A stretch of 64,000 nt of DNA from Streptomyces sp. SID13726 (GTDB lineage: Bacteria > Actinomycetota > Actinomycetes > Streptomycetales > Streptomycetaceae): the NCBI RefSeq assembly GCF_010548375.1, contig NZ_JAAGLY010000004.1, positions 248,001-312,000 of the forward strand. Direction: 5' to 3'. Position 1 is the stretch's first letter. Each line of letters begins with the position of its first letter. The notes under the pieces are model-generated. The model was not told the DNA's origin and made no database searches. It saw nothing but the letters and a program-made list of their open reading frames with translations. Position numbers and translations under genes: made by a program. Shown here piece after piece: positions 37,061 through 45,582 of this stretch.

Positions 37061-37936
37061 ATGAAGGTCACCAAGGCGGCGCTGCCCGTTCTCCCGCTCT
37101 GCCGGCGACTGCTGCCCGACAGTCTGGCGGGACTCTCCCTGGCCCTGCTGAAGGCGACCGCCCTGGAGCTCGCGATCCTCGCCGGCCATCTGCTCCTCTA
37201 TCCCTCCGGCATCACCCAGGAGCGCCGCGCCCCACTGCCCCCGTCCCCGTCCCCGTCCCCGGAGGACGGCGCCGCGCAGCTGCCGACGGAAGCCAAGCCC
37301 CCGGTCGTCCTGCTGCACGGCTTCATCGACAACCGCTCGGTCTTCGTGCTCCTGCGCCGCAGCCTCGCCCAGCACGGCAGGCAGCAGGTCGAGTCGCTCA
37401 ACTACTCCCCGCTGACCTGCGACATCCGCGCCGCCGCGGAGCTGCTCGGCCGACACATCGAGGGGATCTGCGAGCGCACGGGCAGTCCGCGGGTGGACGT
37501 GGTCGGGCACAGCCTCGGCGGCCTGATCGCGCGGTACTACGTGCAGCGCCTCGGCGGTGACGCCCGGGTCCGCACCCTGGTCACGCTCGGCACCCCGCAC
37601 TCCGGCACCCGGGTCGTGCCGCTGGCGAACGCGCACCCGATCGTGCGCCAAATGCGCCCCGGCTCGGAGCTGCTCGAGGAGCTGACCCTGCCCGCGCCGG
37701 GCTGCCGTACGCACTTCGTCAGTTTCTGGAGCGACCTCGACCATCTGATGGACCCGCTGGAGACCGCCTGCATCGACCACCCCGACCTGGTCGCGCAGAA
37801 CGTCCGGGTGAGCGGGATCGGTCATCTCGCCCTGCCGGTGCACCCCGCCGTCGCGTCCGGCATAAGGCAGGTGCTCGACACCGCACGGGCCGGGGAGGAG
37901 ACGGCCGACCGCGCGGGCGGACTGACCGTGGCGTAA
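37061..37936 (+). CDS. Lipase/esterase, alpha/beta hydrolase, membrane-anchored or secreted
   Basis: 291 residues from ATG 37061, with AGGAGGT upstream. A hydrophobic N-terminus (LLKATALELAILAGHLLLYP, about 29-48) may be an anchor or signal. The hydrolase core shows VVLLHGFIDNRSVF (oxyanion), the nucleophile elbow GHSLGG (Ser in VVGHSLGGLIARYY) and the catalytic His near the end (GIGHLALPVHP); the acid is probably Asp in WSDLDHLMDP. It resembles Streptomyces triacylglycerol lipases of the LipA type. No partner gene is adjacent. Confidence 0.88.
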   Translation: MKVTKAALPVLPLCRRLLPDSLAGLSLALLKATALELAILAGHLLLYPSGITQERRAPLPPSPSPSPEDGAAQLPTEAKPPVVLLHGFIDNRSVFVLLRRSLAQHGRQQVESLNYSPLTCDIRAAAELLGRHIEGICERTGSPRVDVVGHSLGGLIARYYVQRLGGDARVRTLVTLGTPHSGTRVVPLANAHPIVRQMRPGSELLEELTLPAPGCRTHFVSFWSDLDHLMDPLETACIDHPDLVAQNVRVSGIGHLALPVHPAVASGIRQVLDTARAGEETADRAGGLTVA

Positions 37937-38229
37937 CGGCCGTATCGCCCACCCCGCGGCCACCTTCGCGACCGCCTCCCGACCACCCCATGACCGCCGC
38001 CCGATCACCCGGCGGCCACCCCACGCCGACCCCCACAACCGACCCCCAAAGCCGCCCCCGCAATCCGACCCCCGCAACCGCCCCGCACAACACCGCAACA
38101 GCCGGCTCACAGCCTCCGGGCACCCCACCAGCGTCGAACAACCTTCGAACACAGGGCCAAAGTCCCGCCCGCAGTCCCCCGAAACACGGCCGAATGCCCG
38201 TTTCCTGCGCGCCCGAAACCAGTTGAAGA
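37937..38229. other. Gap between lipase and M23 genes
   Basis: 293 bp of C-rich sequence (ACCC/CCGAC runs) without a convincing gene or hairpin. The promoter of the M23 gene lies at its right end. Confidence 0.5.
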
Positions 38230-38259
38230 TTGTCGCGCCCGCGTACCGCCGGGTACAGT
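38230..38259 (+). promoter_or_regulatory. Sigma-70-like promoter of the M23 peptidase gene
   Basis: TTGTCG (38230-38235), 18-nt spacer, TACAGT (38254-38259). The expected transcript start near 38266 gives a leader of about 42 nt. Confidence 0.45.
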
Positions 38260-38307
38260 CGCCGCACTGCTCTGGCAGCCCCTGTTGTCGAGGCGAAAGA
38301 GAAGTTG

Positions 38308-39942
38308 GTGAACGACCGTCACCCGTCGGGGACCCTGACCACCCCGGCTCCGGCTTCCGACGCCGACTCGTCGCCCTACGCGTCGTACGGCACCCAGGAA
38401 GTCCAGTTCGACGACTTCACCACGTACGGCGGCTACGACGCCACTGGTTTCGACACCACCGGTACCCACGCGACCGCCGCTCACACCACGGGCGCGCAGC
38501 ACACCGGCACCTTCGAGGCCGACCCGCTCTTCGGCAACATGCCGGGCGACGGCACCGGTTCGTACGACACCTCGACGTGGTCCACCGGCGGTCACCAGAC
38601 GCTGAACTACGACATGTACGCGGCCCAGCACCACGCCGCCTACGACACCGGCGCGTACGACGCCACGCAGTGGGGCGGCGACCACCAGCAGCTCTCCGCG
38701 ATCCCCCCGCAGGCGAACGGCACCGACGCCAGCGGCCAGTGGGACGCGAGCGCCTGGCTCCAGCCCGACCAGTCCGCGACCCCGGCCGACCGGACCCAGC
38801 AGTGGGAATGGGGCACGCAGACCTTCGACACCGGCACGTACGACGCCACGCAGTGGAACTCCGACGGCACCCCGGCCGACCCGCAGGCTCAGGCGACGAC
38901 CGCCTTCGAGCAGACCGGGTACGACGAGAACCAGCCGTACAACGAGAACCACGCGTACGACGACAGCCAGCCGTACGACGAGGCGAATCCTTACGGCGAC
39001 GCCTACGCCGAACACACCCCGCACGACGGCGAGTTGACCGCCACCGGCGAGATGCCCGCCCTGCACGACCTCGACACCTCCGACCTCAACACCCCCGACG
39101 CCGGCGCCGAAGTTGACCGCGGCACCTCCCTCCTGGACGACCAGGAAGAGGTCTCCCCGGCCCCCGGCCCCGCCCCCGGCTCCCGTGTAGCCGCGCGCAA
39201 CGCCGGCCGCTCCCGTCGCCGTACGCCCGCGAAGCGCTCCGCGCTCATGACGATCGCCGTCCCCTCGGCGTGTGTCATGGGTGTCGCGGGGATCGCCGCC
39301 GCCTCGGTCGGCACGCTGACCGGTGACGACAAGGACACGTCGGCGACCGCGGCCGAGACGACCGCCGTGAAGCCGTCCGCCGCGAACAACAAGCTGGACA
39401 CCCAGCTCGCGAGCCTCTCGGCCGGCGCCGACGACTTCGCCGACCGGGCCAGCCGTACGCAGGAGCGCATCGACCTCAAGGCCCAGCAGGTCGCCGAGAA
39501 GAAGAAGGCGGCGGAGGAGGCGGCCCGTAAGGAGCGGCTGCGTCCGAAGTTCGCGCTTCCGGTCACGCAGCGGGGTCTCAGCGCCTACTTCGGCCAGTCC
39601 GGCGTCAACTGGATGTCCGTGCACACCGGCATCGACTTCCCCGTCTCCTACGGCACGACGGTGATGGCCGCGACCGACGGCACCGTCCGCACGGAGTGGA
39701 ACAGCGCCTACGGCAACATGATGGTCGTGACCGCGAAGGACGGCACGGAGACGTGGTACTGCCACCTCTCCAGCTACCGCGTCTCCTCCGGTACGACGGT
39801 CAAGGCCGGCGACCCGATCGCGTACAGCGGCAACTCCGGCAACTCGACCGGCCCCCACCTGCACTTCGAGGTGCACCCCGCGGGCGGTTCGGCCATAGAC
39901 CCGCTGCCGTGGCTGCGCAGCCACGGACTGGACCCGACGTAA
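38308..39942 (+). CDS. M23 (LytM-type) metallopeptidase, membrane-anchored
   Basis: 544 residues from GTG 38308 (VNDRHPSGTLTTPAPASDAD), with AGAGAAG upstream; TTG 38305 is possible. The first 310 residues are Asp/Thr/Tyr/Gln-rich low-complexity and probably cytoplasmic. A membrane helix (LMTIAVPSACVMGVAGIAAA) follows, then a Lys/Ala/Glu coiled coil (ERIDLKAQQVAEKKKAAEEA). The M23 domain has H-x3-D (MSVHTGIDFPV) and H-x-H (GPHLHFEV), so both zinc motifs are intact and it likely cuts peptidoglycan cross-links. The two NlpC/P60 hydrolases nearby act on the same material. Confidence 0.9.
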   Translation: MNDRHPSGTLTTPAPASDADSSPYASYGTQEVQFDDFTTYGGYDATGFDTTGTHATAAHTTGAQHTGTFEADPLFGNMPGDGTGSYDTSTWSTGGHQTLNYDMYAAQHHAAYDTGAYDATQWGGDHQQLSAIPPQANGTDASGQWDASAWLQPDQSATPADRTQQWEWGTQTFDTGTYDATQWNSDGTPADPQAQATTAFEQTGYDENQPYNENHAYDDSQPYDEANPYGDAYAEHTPHDGELTATGEMPALHDLDTSDLNTPDAGAEVDRGTSLLDDQEEVSPAPGPAPGSRVAARNAGRSRRRTPAKRSALMTIAVPSACVMGVAGIAAASVGTLTGDDKDTSATAAETTAVKPSAANNKLDTQLASLSAGADDFADRASRTQERIDLKAQQVAEKKKAAEEAARKERLRPKFALPVTQRGLSAYFGQSGVNWMSVHTGIDFPVSYGTTVMAATDGTVRTEWNSAYGNMMVVTAKDGTETWYCHLSSYRVSSGTTVKAGDPIAYSGNSGNSTGPHLHFEVHPAGGSAIDPLPWLRSHGLDPT

Positions 39943-39996
39943 CCCTCGGGACAACCCCTCGGGCCCAGCGCCCTTCTCGTTCTCGGACCGCGCGGG

Positions 39997-42549
39997 CTAC
40001 AGCTTCTCCACCGGCGCGTACCGCAGCAGCAGCCGCTTCGGCTTGGCCTCCCCGAAGTCGATCGTCGCCTCGGCGTTGGACCCCGTGCCCTTGACCCCGA
40101 CCACGGTGCCGAGCCCGAACTGGTCGTGGGTGACCCGGTCGCCGACGGCCAGCGAGACCACCGGCTTCTCCGCACCCCTGCGGGTGGCGAACCCGGACGC
40201 GCCCGACGCCGAGGAGCGCGAGCGGGACGACGACAGCGAGGCGGCGACACCCGAGACCGGTCCCGCGGGAGCGGCGGTCGGACCCGTGCGCTTCCAGTCC
40301 ACGTGCTGCGCCGGGATCTCCTCCAGGAAACGGGAGGGCGGGTTGTACGACGGCTGCCCCCACGCGCTGCGCAGCGAGGACCGGGTCAGATACAGCCGCT
40401 CACGCGCGCGCGTGATGCCGACGTACGCGAGGCGCCGCTCCTCCTCCAGCTCCTTGGTCTGGCCGAGGGCGCGCATGTGCGGGAAGACGCCGTCCTCCAT
40501 GCCGGTGAGGAAGACGACCGGGAACTCCAGGCCCTTGGCGGTGTGCAGGGTCATCAGGGTGATGACACCGGAGCCGTCCTCGTCCTCGTCGGGGATCTGG
40601 TCGGAGTCGGCGACGAGCGCGACCCGCTCCAGGAAGGCCGCGAGCCCGACGGGAGCGGCGACCGCGGCGGCACCGCCCTCGCCTCCAGCCGCGCCCTCCG
40701 CCGGAACACCGTCCGCCGCCGCCCCCTCCGCCGCGCCGGACTCCTGCTCGAACTCCAGGGCCACGGCGGCGAGTTCCTGGAGGTTCTCGATGCGGGTCTC
40801 GTCCTGCGGGTCGGTGGACGCCTGCAACTCGGCGAGATAGCCGGTGCGTTCGAGGACCGCCTCCAGGACGGTCGCCGGGCCCGCGCCGGACTCGACGATC
40901 GTACGGAGCTCCTCCATCAGCGTGTTGAACCGCTTGACGGCGTTGGTGGAGCGCGCGGCCATGCCGTACGCCTCGTCGACCCGCTTGAGCGCCTGCGGGA
41001 AGCTGATCTTCTCGCGCTGGGACAGGGCGTCGATCATCGCCTCGGCGCGGTCGCCGATGCCCCGCTTGGGGACGTTGAGGATCCGGCGCAGCGGCACCGA
41101 GTCCTCCGGGTTGGCGAGGACACGCAGGTAGGCCAGGACGTCCCGGACCTCCTTGCGCTCGTAGAAGCGGACTCCGCCGACGACCTTGTAGGGCAGGCCG
41201 ACCCGGATGAAGATCTCCTCGAAGACACGGGACTGGGCGTTGGTCCGGTAGAAGACGGCGACATCGCCCGCCTTCGCGTCCCCCGCGTCCGTCAGACGGT
41301 CTATCTCCTCGGCGACGAACTGCGCCTCGTCGTGCTCGGTGTCGGCGACATAGCCGGTGATGCGCGCGCCCGCGCCCGCGTTGGTCCACAGGTTCTTCGG
41401 ACGGCGGGACTCGTTGCGCTCGATGACGGCGTTGGCGGCGGTGAGGATCGTCTGCGTGGAGCGGTAGTTCTGCTCCAGGAGGATCGTCGTCGCGTCCGGG
41501 TAGTCCTCCTCGAACTGGAGGATGTTGCGGATGGTCGCGCCCCGGAAGGCGTAGATCGACTGGTCGGCGTCACCGACGACACAGAGCTCGGCGGGCGGCA
41601 GGTCATGCTCGGCGGGCGGGGTGTCCTCGTCGCGCGCACCGGTGCCCACGAGTTCGCGCACCAGCGCGTACTGGGCGTGGTTGGTGTCCTGGTACTCGTC
41701 GACGAGGACGTGGCGGAAGCGGCGGCGGTAGTGCTCGGCGACATCGGGGAACGCCCGCAGCAGGTTGACCGTCGTCATGATCAGGTCGTCGAAGTCGAGG
41801 GCGTTGGCCTCGCGCAGCCGCGACTGGTACATGGCGTACGCCTGGGCGAGGGTCTTCTCGAAGCCGTCGGCGGCCTGGGCGGCGAAGTCCTCCTCGTCGA
41901 TCAGCTCGTTCTTCAGGTTGCTGATCTTGGCGCTGAAGGACTTCGGCGGGTACCGCTTGGGGTCGAGGTCCAGGTCGCGGCAGACCAGCGCCATGAGCCG
42001 CTTGGAGTCGGCGGCGTCGTAGATCGAGAACGACGACGTGAAGCCGAGCTTCTTGCTCTCCCGGCGCAGGATGCGCACGCACGCGCTGTGGAAGGTCATC
42101 ACCCACATCGCGTTGGCGCGCGGGCCGACGAGCTGCTCGACGCGCTCCTTCATCTCGCCCGCGGCCTTGTTGGTGAAGGTGATCGCGAGGATCTGGCCGG
42201 GGTGGACATGCCGCTCGCCGAGGAGGTGGGCAATGCGGTGGGTGAGCACCCGGGTCTTGCCGGAGCCGGCGCCGGCCACGATGAGCAGGGGGGTGCCGGA
42301 GTGCACGACGGCCGCGCGCTGGTTCTCGTTCAGCCCTTCCAGCAGGGCCGCCGGGTCCACCGCCGGGCGCGGGGCGCCGTCGCGGTAGTAGGCGTCCCGG
42401 TCCGGGGGCACGTCGAACTTCCCGCCGAACAGGTCGTCCGGAACGGGCTCCGGAGCGTGTTCGTCCTCGGGCGGCGGCGGGGGCTCCCCCTCGTGCCCGC
42501 GAGGGGCCTGGAGGTCCGCCAGGAAGCTGTCGTCAAAGAGGCTGCTCAT
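39997..42549 (-). CDS. pcrA: ATP-dependent DNA helicase PcrA/UvrD
   Basis: 850 residues from ATG 42549, with GGAGAG upstream. UvrD/Rep helicase motifs are in order: LNENQRAAVVHSG (Q), GAGSGKTRVLTHR (I), ITFTNKAAGEM (Ia), VDEYQDTN (II), GDADQSIYAFRGA (III), EQNYRST (IV), TLHTAKGLEFPVVF (V) and VGITRARERLYL (VI). A Gly/Ala-rich insertion lies at about 620-650 and the C-terminal Tudor-like region ends VVGVKGTGSNAEATIDFGEA. It unwinds DNA in mismatch and nucleotide excision repair. The promoter at 42559-42581 has the damage-type motif. Confidence 0.97.
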   Translation of the reverse strand: MSSLFDDSFLADLQAPRGHEGEPPPPPEDEHAPEPVPDDLFGGKFDVPPDRDAYYRDGAPRPAVDPAALLEGLNENQRAAVVHSGTPLLIVAGAGSGKTRVLTHRIAHLLGERHVHPGQILAITFTNKAAGEMKERVEQLVGPRANAMWVMTFHSACVRILRRESKKLGFTSSFSIYDAADSKRLMALVCRDLDLDPKRYPPKSFSAKISNLKNELIDEEDFAAQAADGFEKTLAQAYAMYQSRLREANALDFDDLIMTTVNLLRAFPDVAEHYRRRFRHVLVDEYQDTNHAQYALVRELVGTGARDEDTPPAEHDLPPAELCVVGDADQSIYAFRGATIRNILQFEEDYPDATTILLEQNYRSTQTILTAANAVIERNESRRPKNLWTNAGAGARITGYVADTEHDEAQFVAEEIDRLTDAGDAKAGDVAVFYRTNAQSRVFEEIFIRVGLPYKVVGGVRFYERKEVRDVLAYLRVLANPEDSVPLRRILNVPKRGIGDRAEAMIDALSQREKISFPQALKRVDEAYGMAARSTNAVKRFNTLMEELRTIVESGAGPATVLEAVLERTGYLAELQASTDPQDETRIENLQELAAVALEFEQESGAAEGAAADGVPAEGAAGGEGGAAAVAAPVGLAAFLERVALVADSDQIPDEDEDGSGVITLMTLHTAKGLEFPVVFLTGMEDGVFPHMRALGQTKELEEERRLAYVGITRARERLYLTRSSLRSAWGQPSYNPPSRFLEEIPAQHVDWKRTGPTAAPAGPVSGVAASLSSSRSRSSASGASGFATRRGAEKPVVSLAVGDRVTHDQFGLGTVVGVKGTGSNAEATIDFGEAKPKRLLLRYAPVEKL

Positions 42550-42558
42550 CGCTCTCCG

Positions 42559-42581
42559 AGTCTAGGGCGCCCCACTGACAG
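42559..42581 (-). promoter_or_regulatory. RecA-NDp (PafBC-type) promoter for pcrA
   Basis: On the minus strand: CTGTCAGTG, 8 nt, TAGACT. Only the first base differs from TTGTCRGTG-N8-TAnnnT. The predicted start is within a few nt of the pcrA ribosome site, so the leader is very short; uvrD is PafBC-controlled in mycobacteria as far as I recall. Confidence 0.6.
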
Positions 42582-42715
42582 CCCGCCGCCGCCCCGAGAA
42601 CATCGTGAGCTTCACCCATCGTGATCCCCCCGCTCCCAGGTGTGATCACCAGCGGCGACACCCGGCTCGCGAGCGGCAGGTCACGAAAATGTATCGGGCA
42701 TATCGAACATCAACC

Positions 42716-42745
42716 TTCACAAGGGCCACACCAGTTGGCTACCGT
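42716..42745 (+). promoter_or_regulatory. Sigma-70-like promoter upstream of the riboswitch
   Basis: TTCACA (42716-42721), 18-nt spacer, TACCGT (42740-42745). The start near 42752 precedes the aptamer, giving a leader of roughly 200 nt. Confidence 0.45.
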
Positions 42746-42827
42746 GCCGAGCAGGCCGTACGACCCCCACCGGCGAACGTCGCCGGGCCGCACGGCCTCC
42801 GCCGAGTCCGCAGCGCCGCCGCGCGCC

Positions 42828-42938
42828 CGGAGCCGGGGACCCACCGAACCCGGGGTGAATCGGCCGACTCCCGCGCAGGGGAGCGCCGTAGGGCAACCCT
42901 TCCCGCCCGAACCCGACAGCTAACCCGGTAGGCGGAGT
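42828..42938 (+). ncRNA. c-di-AMP riboswitch (ydaO/yuaA motif)
   Basis: Conserved blocks in order: GAGCCGGGGACCC, GGGGTGAATCGG, AGGGCAACCCTTCCCGCCCGA (the stem-loop, abbreviated to AGGGCAACCCT), then GACAGCTAACC and GGTAGGCGG. These match the ydaO aptamer that binds cyclic di-AMP. In Streptomyces the motif precedes genes for cell-wall hydrolases such as rpfA, and c-di-AMP binding lowers expression. Here it precedes the NlpC/P60 gene at 42958. The exact ends are approximate. Confidence 0.88.
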
Positions 42939-42957
42939 ACGGAAGGAGTCGCCTCCC

Positions 42958-44106
42958 TTGGCGTCGCACCGCAAGTCGCGTCCCGCTGGTACGCGCGTGG
43001 CAGGAATACGGACCCCGGCCCTCGCGACGGCCGCCCTCACCTCCGTGGCCCTGCTGTCCCAGTCGGCGAACGCCGCGCCGGCCACCGATGACAGACCGAG
43101 TCTCGAAGAGGTCGAGAAGAAGGTCGACGACCTCTACCGCCAGGCCGAGTCGGCGACCGACAACTACAACGCCGCCAAGGAGAAGACGACCAAGCAGCGC
43201 AAGCAGGTCGACACGCTCCTGGAGGACGTCGCCCAGCGCACCGAGAAGCTCAACGAGGCGCGGGAGGAGCTCGGTTCCTTCGCCGCCGCCCAATACCGCA
43301 CCGGTGCCGCCGCGCCCGACACGGCGACCTTCCTGCTCGCCGACACCCCGCAGGACTACTTCGACCAGACGCAGCTGATGGGCCGTCTGACGAGCCGCCA
43401 GAAGGGCGCGGTCGACGACTACGTCACCGAGCAGTCCGCGACGATGAAGAAGCGCCAGGAGGCCTCCGAGAGCCTTCAGACGCTCACCGAGTCGCAGAGC
43501 GACCTGAAGACCGCCAAGGCGACCGTCCAGAAGAAGCTCGCCGACGCGCGCGCCCTGCTGTCGGATCTGACCGCGCAGGAGAAGGCGCGGCTCGCGGCGA
43601 TCGAGAAGGAGAAGCAGGAGGCGGCGGCCCGCAAGGCAGCCGAGCTGGCACAGCAGCAGGCGGCCGCGGAGAAGGCCGCCCAGGAGGCGGCTCAGCAGGA
43701 CGGCTCCTCGGGTTCGAGCGCGTCCACGGCGACCGACTCGTCGTACGCCACCAAGGCCGCCAAGGCCCTGGCGTTCGCCCGCGCCCAGATCGGCAAGCCG
43801 TACGTCTGGGGCGCCACCGGCCCCGGCTCCTACGACTGCTCAGGCCTCACCCAGGCCGCCTGGAAGGCCGCCGGGGTCGACCTCCCGCGCGTCACCTACG
43901 ACCAGGTGAACGCCGGCACCACGGTCTCCCTGGCCGACGCCCAACCCGGTGACCTGGTCTTCTTCTACGACGACATCAGCCACGTCGGCCTCTACATCGG
44001 CAACGGCATGATGATCCACGCCCCGAAGCCGGGCGCATACGTCCGCGAGGAGTCGATCTACTACGACGGCGAGTCGGCGATCTACCGGGTGGTTCGGCCG
44101 GCCTGA
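42958..44106 (+). CDS. NlpC/P60 peptidoglycan endopeptidase with coiled coil
   Basis: 382 residues from TTG 42958 (ASHRKSRPAG), with AAGGAG 10 nt upstream; a rare TTG start, but nothing better exists. A signal peptide (ALATAALTSVALLSQSANAA) is followed by a long coiled coil (about 45-230; EVEKKVDDLYRQAESATDNY, DTLLEDVAQRTEKLNEAREE). The NlpC/P60 domain has catalytic Cys in SYDCSGLTQ, His in ISHVGLYIG and the third polar residue in IHAPKPG. It likely cuts D-Glu-meso-Dap links. Expression is probably controlled by the c-di-AMP riboswitch. A large hairpin follows. Confidence 0.93.
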   Translation: MASHRKSRPAGTRVAGIRTPALATAALTSVALLSQSANAAPATDDRPSLEEVEKKVDDLYRQAESATDNYNAAKEKTTKQRKQVDTLLEDVAQRTEKLNEAREELGSFAAAQYRTGAAAPDTATFLLADTPQDYFDQTQLMGRLTSRQKGAVDDYVTEQSATMKKRQEASESLQTLTESQSDLKTAKATVQKKLADARALLSDLTAQEKARLAAIEKEKQEAAARKAAELAQQQAAAEKAAQEAAQQDGSSGSSASTATDSSYATKAAKALAFARAQIGKPYVWGATGPGSYDCSGLTQAAWKAAGVDLPRVTYDQVNAGTTVSLADAQPGDLVFFYDDISHVGLYIGNGMMIHAPKPGAYVREESIYYDGESAIYRVVRPA

Positions 44107-44116
44107 GGCGCCTCTA

Positions 44117-44190
44117 CGCGCGCGTGTGCGTGTGCGTGTGCCTCTGCGGGCCTCTGAAGGCACCCACAAAGACACACGCACACGCGCGCG
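44117..44190 (+). terminator. Very long hairpin after the NlpC/P60 gene
   Basis: Outer arms CGCGCGCGTGTGCGTGTG and CACACGCACACGCGCGCG pair over 18 bp without mismatch; inside, GTGCCT pairs with AGGCAC. This is the longest perfect stem in the window. It separates the NlpC/P60 gene from the TDT transporter gene. Confidence 0.75.
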
Positions 44191-44226
44191 TAACCGTACG
44201 TAATCGTGTAACCGTACGTAATCGTC
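44191..44226. repeat. 18-bp tandem repeat before the TDT transporter gene
   Basis: TAACCGTACGTAATCGT(G/C) occurs at 44191-44208 and 44209-44226 (17 of 18 identical), directly after the hairpin and about 28 bp before a possible -10 element TAGCAT (44255-44260). A repeated operator is likely. Confidence 0.7.
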
Positions 44227-44267
44227 TCGAGTCGCCCACCCGCCCGGAGCTTCCTAGCATCGGCTCC

Positions 44268-45251
44268 ATGTCCGCTACCTCCCCGCCCTCCCCCCTGCGC
44301 CTGTGGTGGACGCAGCGTCCACCGGCCGCCGGAGCCGCCGTCATGGCGACCGGCATCGTGTCGGTCGGGCTGCACCTGACCGGTCACGAGACGCTGTCCC
44401 GGGTCGCCCTGGTGATCAGCTGCGCGGCCTGGCTGGGGCTGGCCGCCGACTTCGCCGTACGACTGCTGCGGGAGCGTGCGCGCTGGGTCGCGGAGGCCGA
44501 GACACCGGGCGCGCTGACGGCCGTGGCCGCCACCACGGTCCTCGGCACCCGGTTCGCGGCTCTGGGCTGGCAGACGCTCGCCGAGGCCCTGCTGGCGCTG
44601 GCCACGCTGCTGTGGCCGGTGCTGATCGTGCTCGTCGTGGGCCACTGGAAGCGGCGGATGCCCGGCGGGGTGTTCCTGGGCTGTGTGGCCACCCAGGGCC
44701 TCGCGGTGCTCGCCGCCACGCTCGCCGCGACCGAGTCGGCGGCCTGGCTCGCCCACACCGCGCTCGTGCTGTTCTGGCTCGGCCTGGTCCTCTACGGCGT
44801 CGCGCTCTTCCGCTTCGACCTGCGCCAGGTGCTGGAGGGGGCGGGCGACCACTGGGTCGCGGGCGGCGCGCTCGCCATCTCGGCGCTGGCCGGCTCCAAG
44901 CTGATCGCCGCCGACAGCGCGCGCCTGTACCTGTGGAACGACGACGACCACGGCGTCCTGCGCGCGGTGACCATCGTCCTGCTGGTGCTCGACCTGGCCT
45001 GGTACGCCGTACTGCTGGTGGCGGAGTTCGCGCGCCCCCGGCTCGCCTACGACGTGCGGCGCTGGGCCACCGTGTTCCCCATGGGCATGACGGCGGCGGC
45101 CACCCTGTCGGTCTGCGCCGCCGTGGACGTCTCCTGGCTGCGGACGCCGGGCGAGGTGCTGTTGTGGATGGCGGTGGCGGCCTGGCTGGCCGTGGCGGCG
45201 GGGGCGGTCGACGAGGCCCGTACGGCGCTCAGGTCCACAGGACGGCGATGA
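44268..45251 (+). CDS. TDT-family (TehA/SLAC1-like) membrane transporter
   Basis: 327 residues from ATG 44268 (MSATSPPSPLRLWWTQRPPA). TAGCAT lies 7 nt before the ATG and no ribosome site is visible, so a leaderless mRNA is likely. Ten membrane segments can be seen, e.g. GAAVMATGIVSVGLHLTGHE, LVISCAAWLGLAADFAVRLL, LLALATLLWPVLIVLVVGHW and MTAAATLSVCAAVDVSWLRT; MATGIVSVG is the first-helix signature of TDT proteins. Members carry tellurite, C4-dicarboxylates, sulfite or anions; the substrate is unknown. Its last 23 bp overlap the 3' end of the converging gene at 45229. Confidence 0.85.
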   Translation: MSATSPPSPLRLWWTQRPPAAGAAVMATGIVSVGLHLTGHETLSRVALVISCAAWLGLAADFAVRLLRERARWVAEAETPGALTAVAATTVLGTRFAALGWQTLAEALLALATLLWPVLIVLVVGHWKRRMPGGVFLGCVATQGLAVLAATLAATESAAWLAHTALVLFWLGLVLYGVALFRFDLRQVLEGAGDHWVAGGALAISALAGSKLIAADSARLYLWNDDDHGVLRAVTIVLLVLDLAWYAVLLVAEFARPRLAYDVRRWATVFPMGMTAAATLSVCAAVDVSWLRTPGEVLLWMAVAAWLAVAAGAVDEARTALRSTGRR

Positions 45252-45582
45252 ATACGTTGGCCGTGGTCAGCGCCCCGACCAGGCCGAAGAGGCTCTTGTC
45301 GACCTTCTCGTCGTCCCGCTTCACATAGACGAGACCGAGGATCACGATCAGCAGGGCCAGCTTCACGCCGATCTTGATGTTGTTGACGTGCTGGTCGTCG
45401 GCCTGGTTGAGGCCGACCAGGATCACCCCGGTGACCAGCATCGTCGCGGCGCCGTGCAGCATCGCGGGGACGAACCGGGCCTCGCCCCGGCCCATCGCCT
45501 TCATCTGCGTGAGGAAGCCGCCGAGCAGCGAGGCGATGCCGATGATGTGCAGGCCGACGAAGAGATGGATGAGTACGTCCAT
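45229..45582 (-). CDS. Small four-helix membrane protein
   Basis: 117 residues from ATG 45582 (MDVLIHLFVGLHIIGIASLL). There is no ribosome site; TAGGCT (45591-45596, read on the minus strand) lies 8 nt before the ATG, so the mRNA may be leaderless. Four helices fill the protein: HLFVGLHIIGIASLLGGFLT, VPAMLHGAATMLVTGVILVG, IKIGVKLALLIVILGLVYVK and LVGALTTANVFIAVLWT. His residues in helices 1 and 2 could bind haem or metal. I do not recognise a characterised relative. The 3' end overlaps the TDT gene. Confidence 0.72.
   Translation of the reverse strand: MDVLIHLFVGLHIIGIASLLGGFLTQMKAMGRGEARFVPAMLHGAATMLVTGVILVGLNQADDQHVNNIKIGVKLALLIVILGLVYVKRDDEKVDKSLFGLVGALTTANVFIAVLWT

Noticed and set aside
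36618..37064. 148-codon frame before the lipase
   Set aside because: His/Pro/Ala repeat composition, no ribosome site, and it ends at the lipase start by chance.
40126..42624. 832-codon open frame antisense to pcrA
   Set aside because: All helicase motifs are on the minus strand; the frame is its complement.
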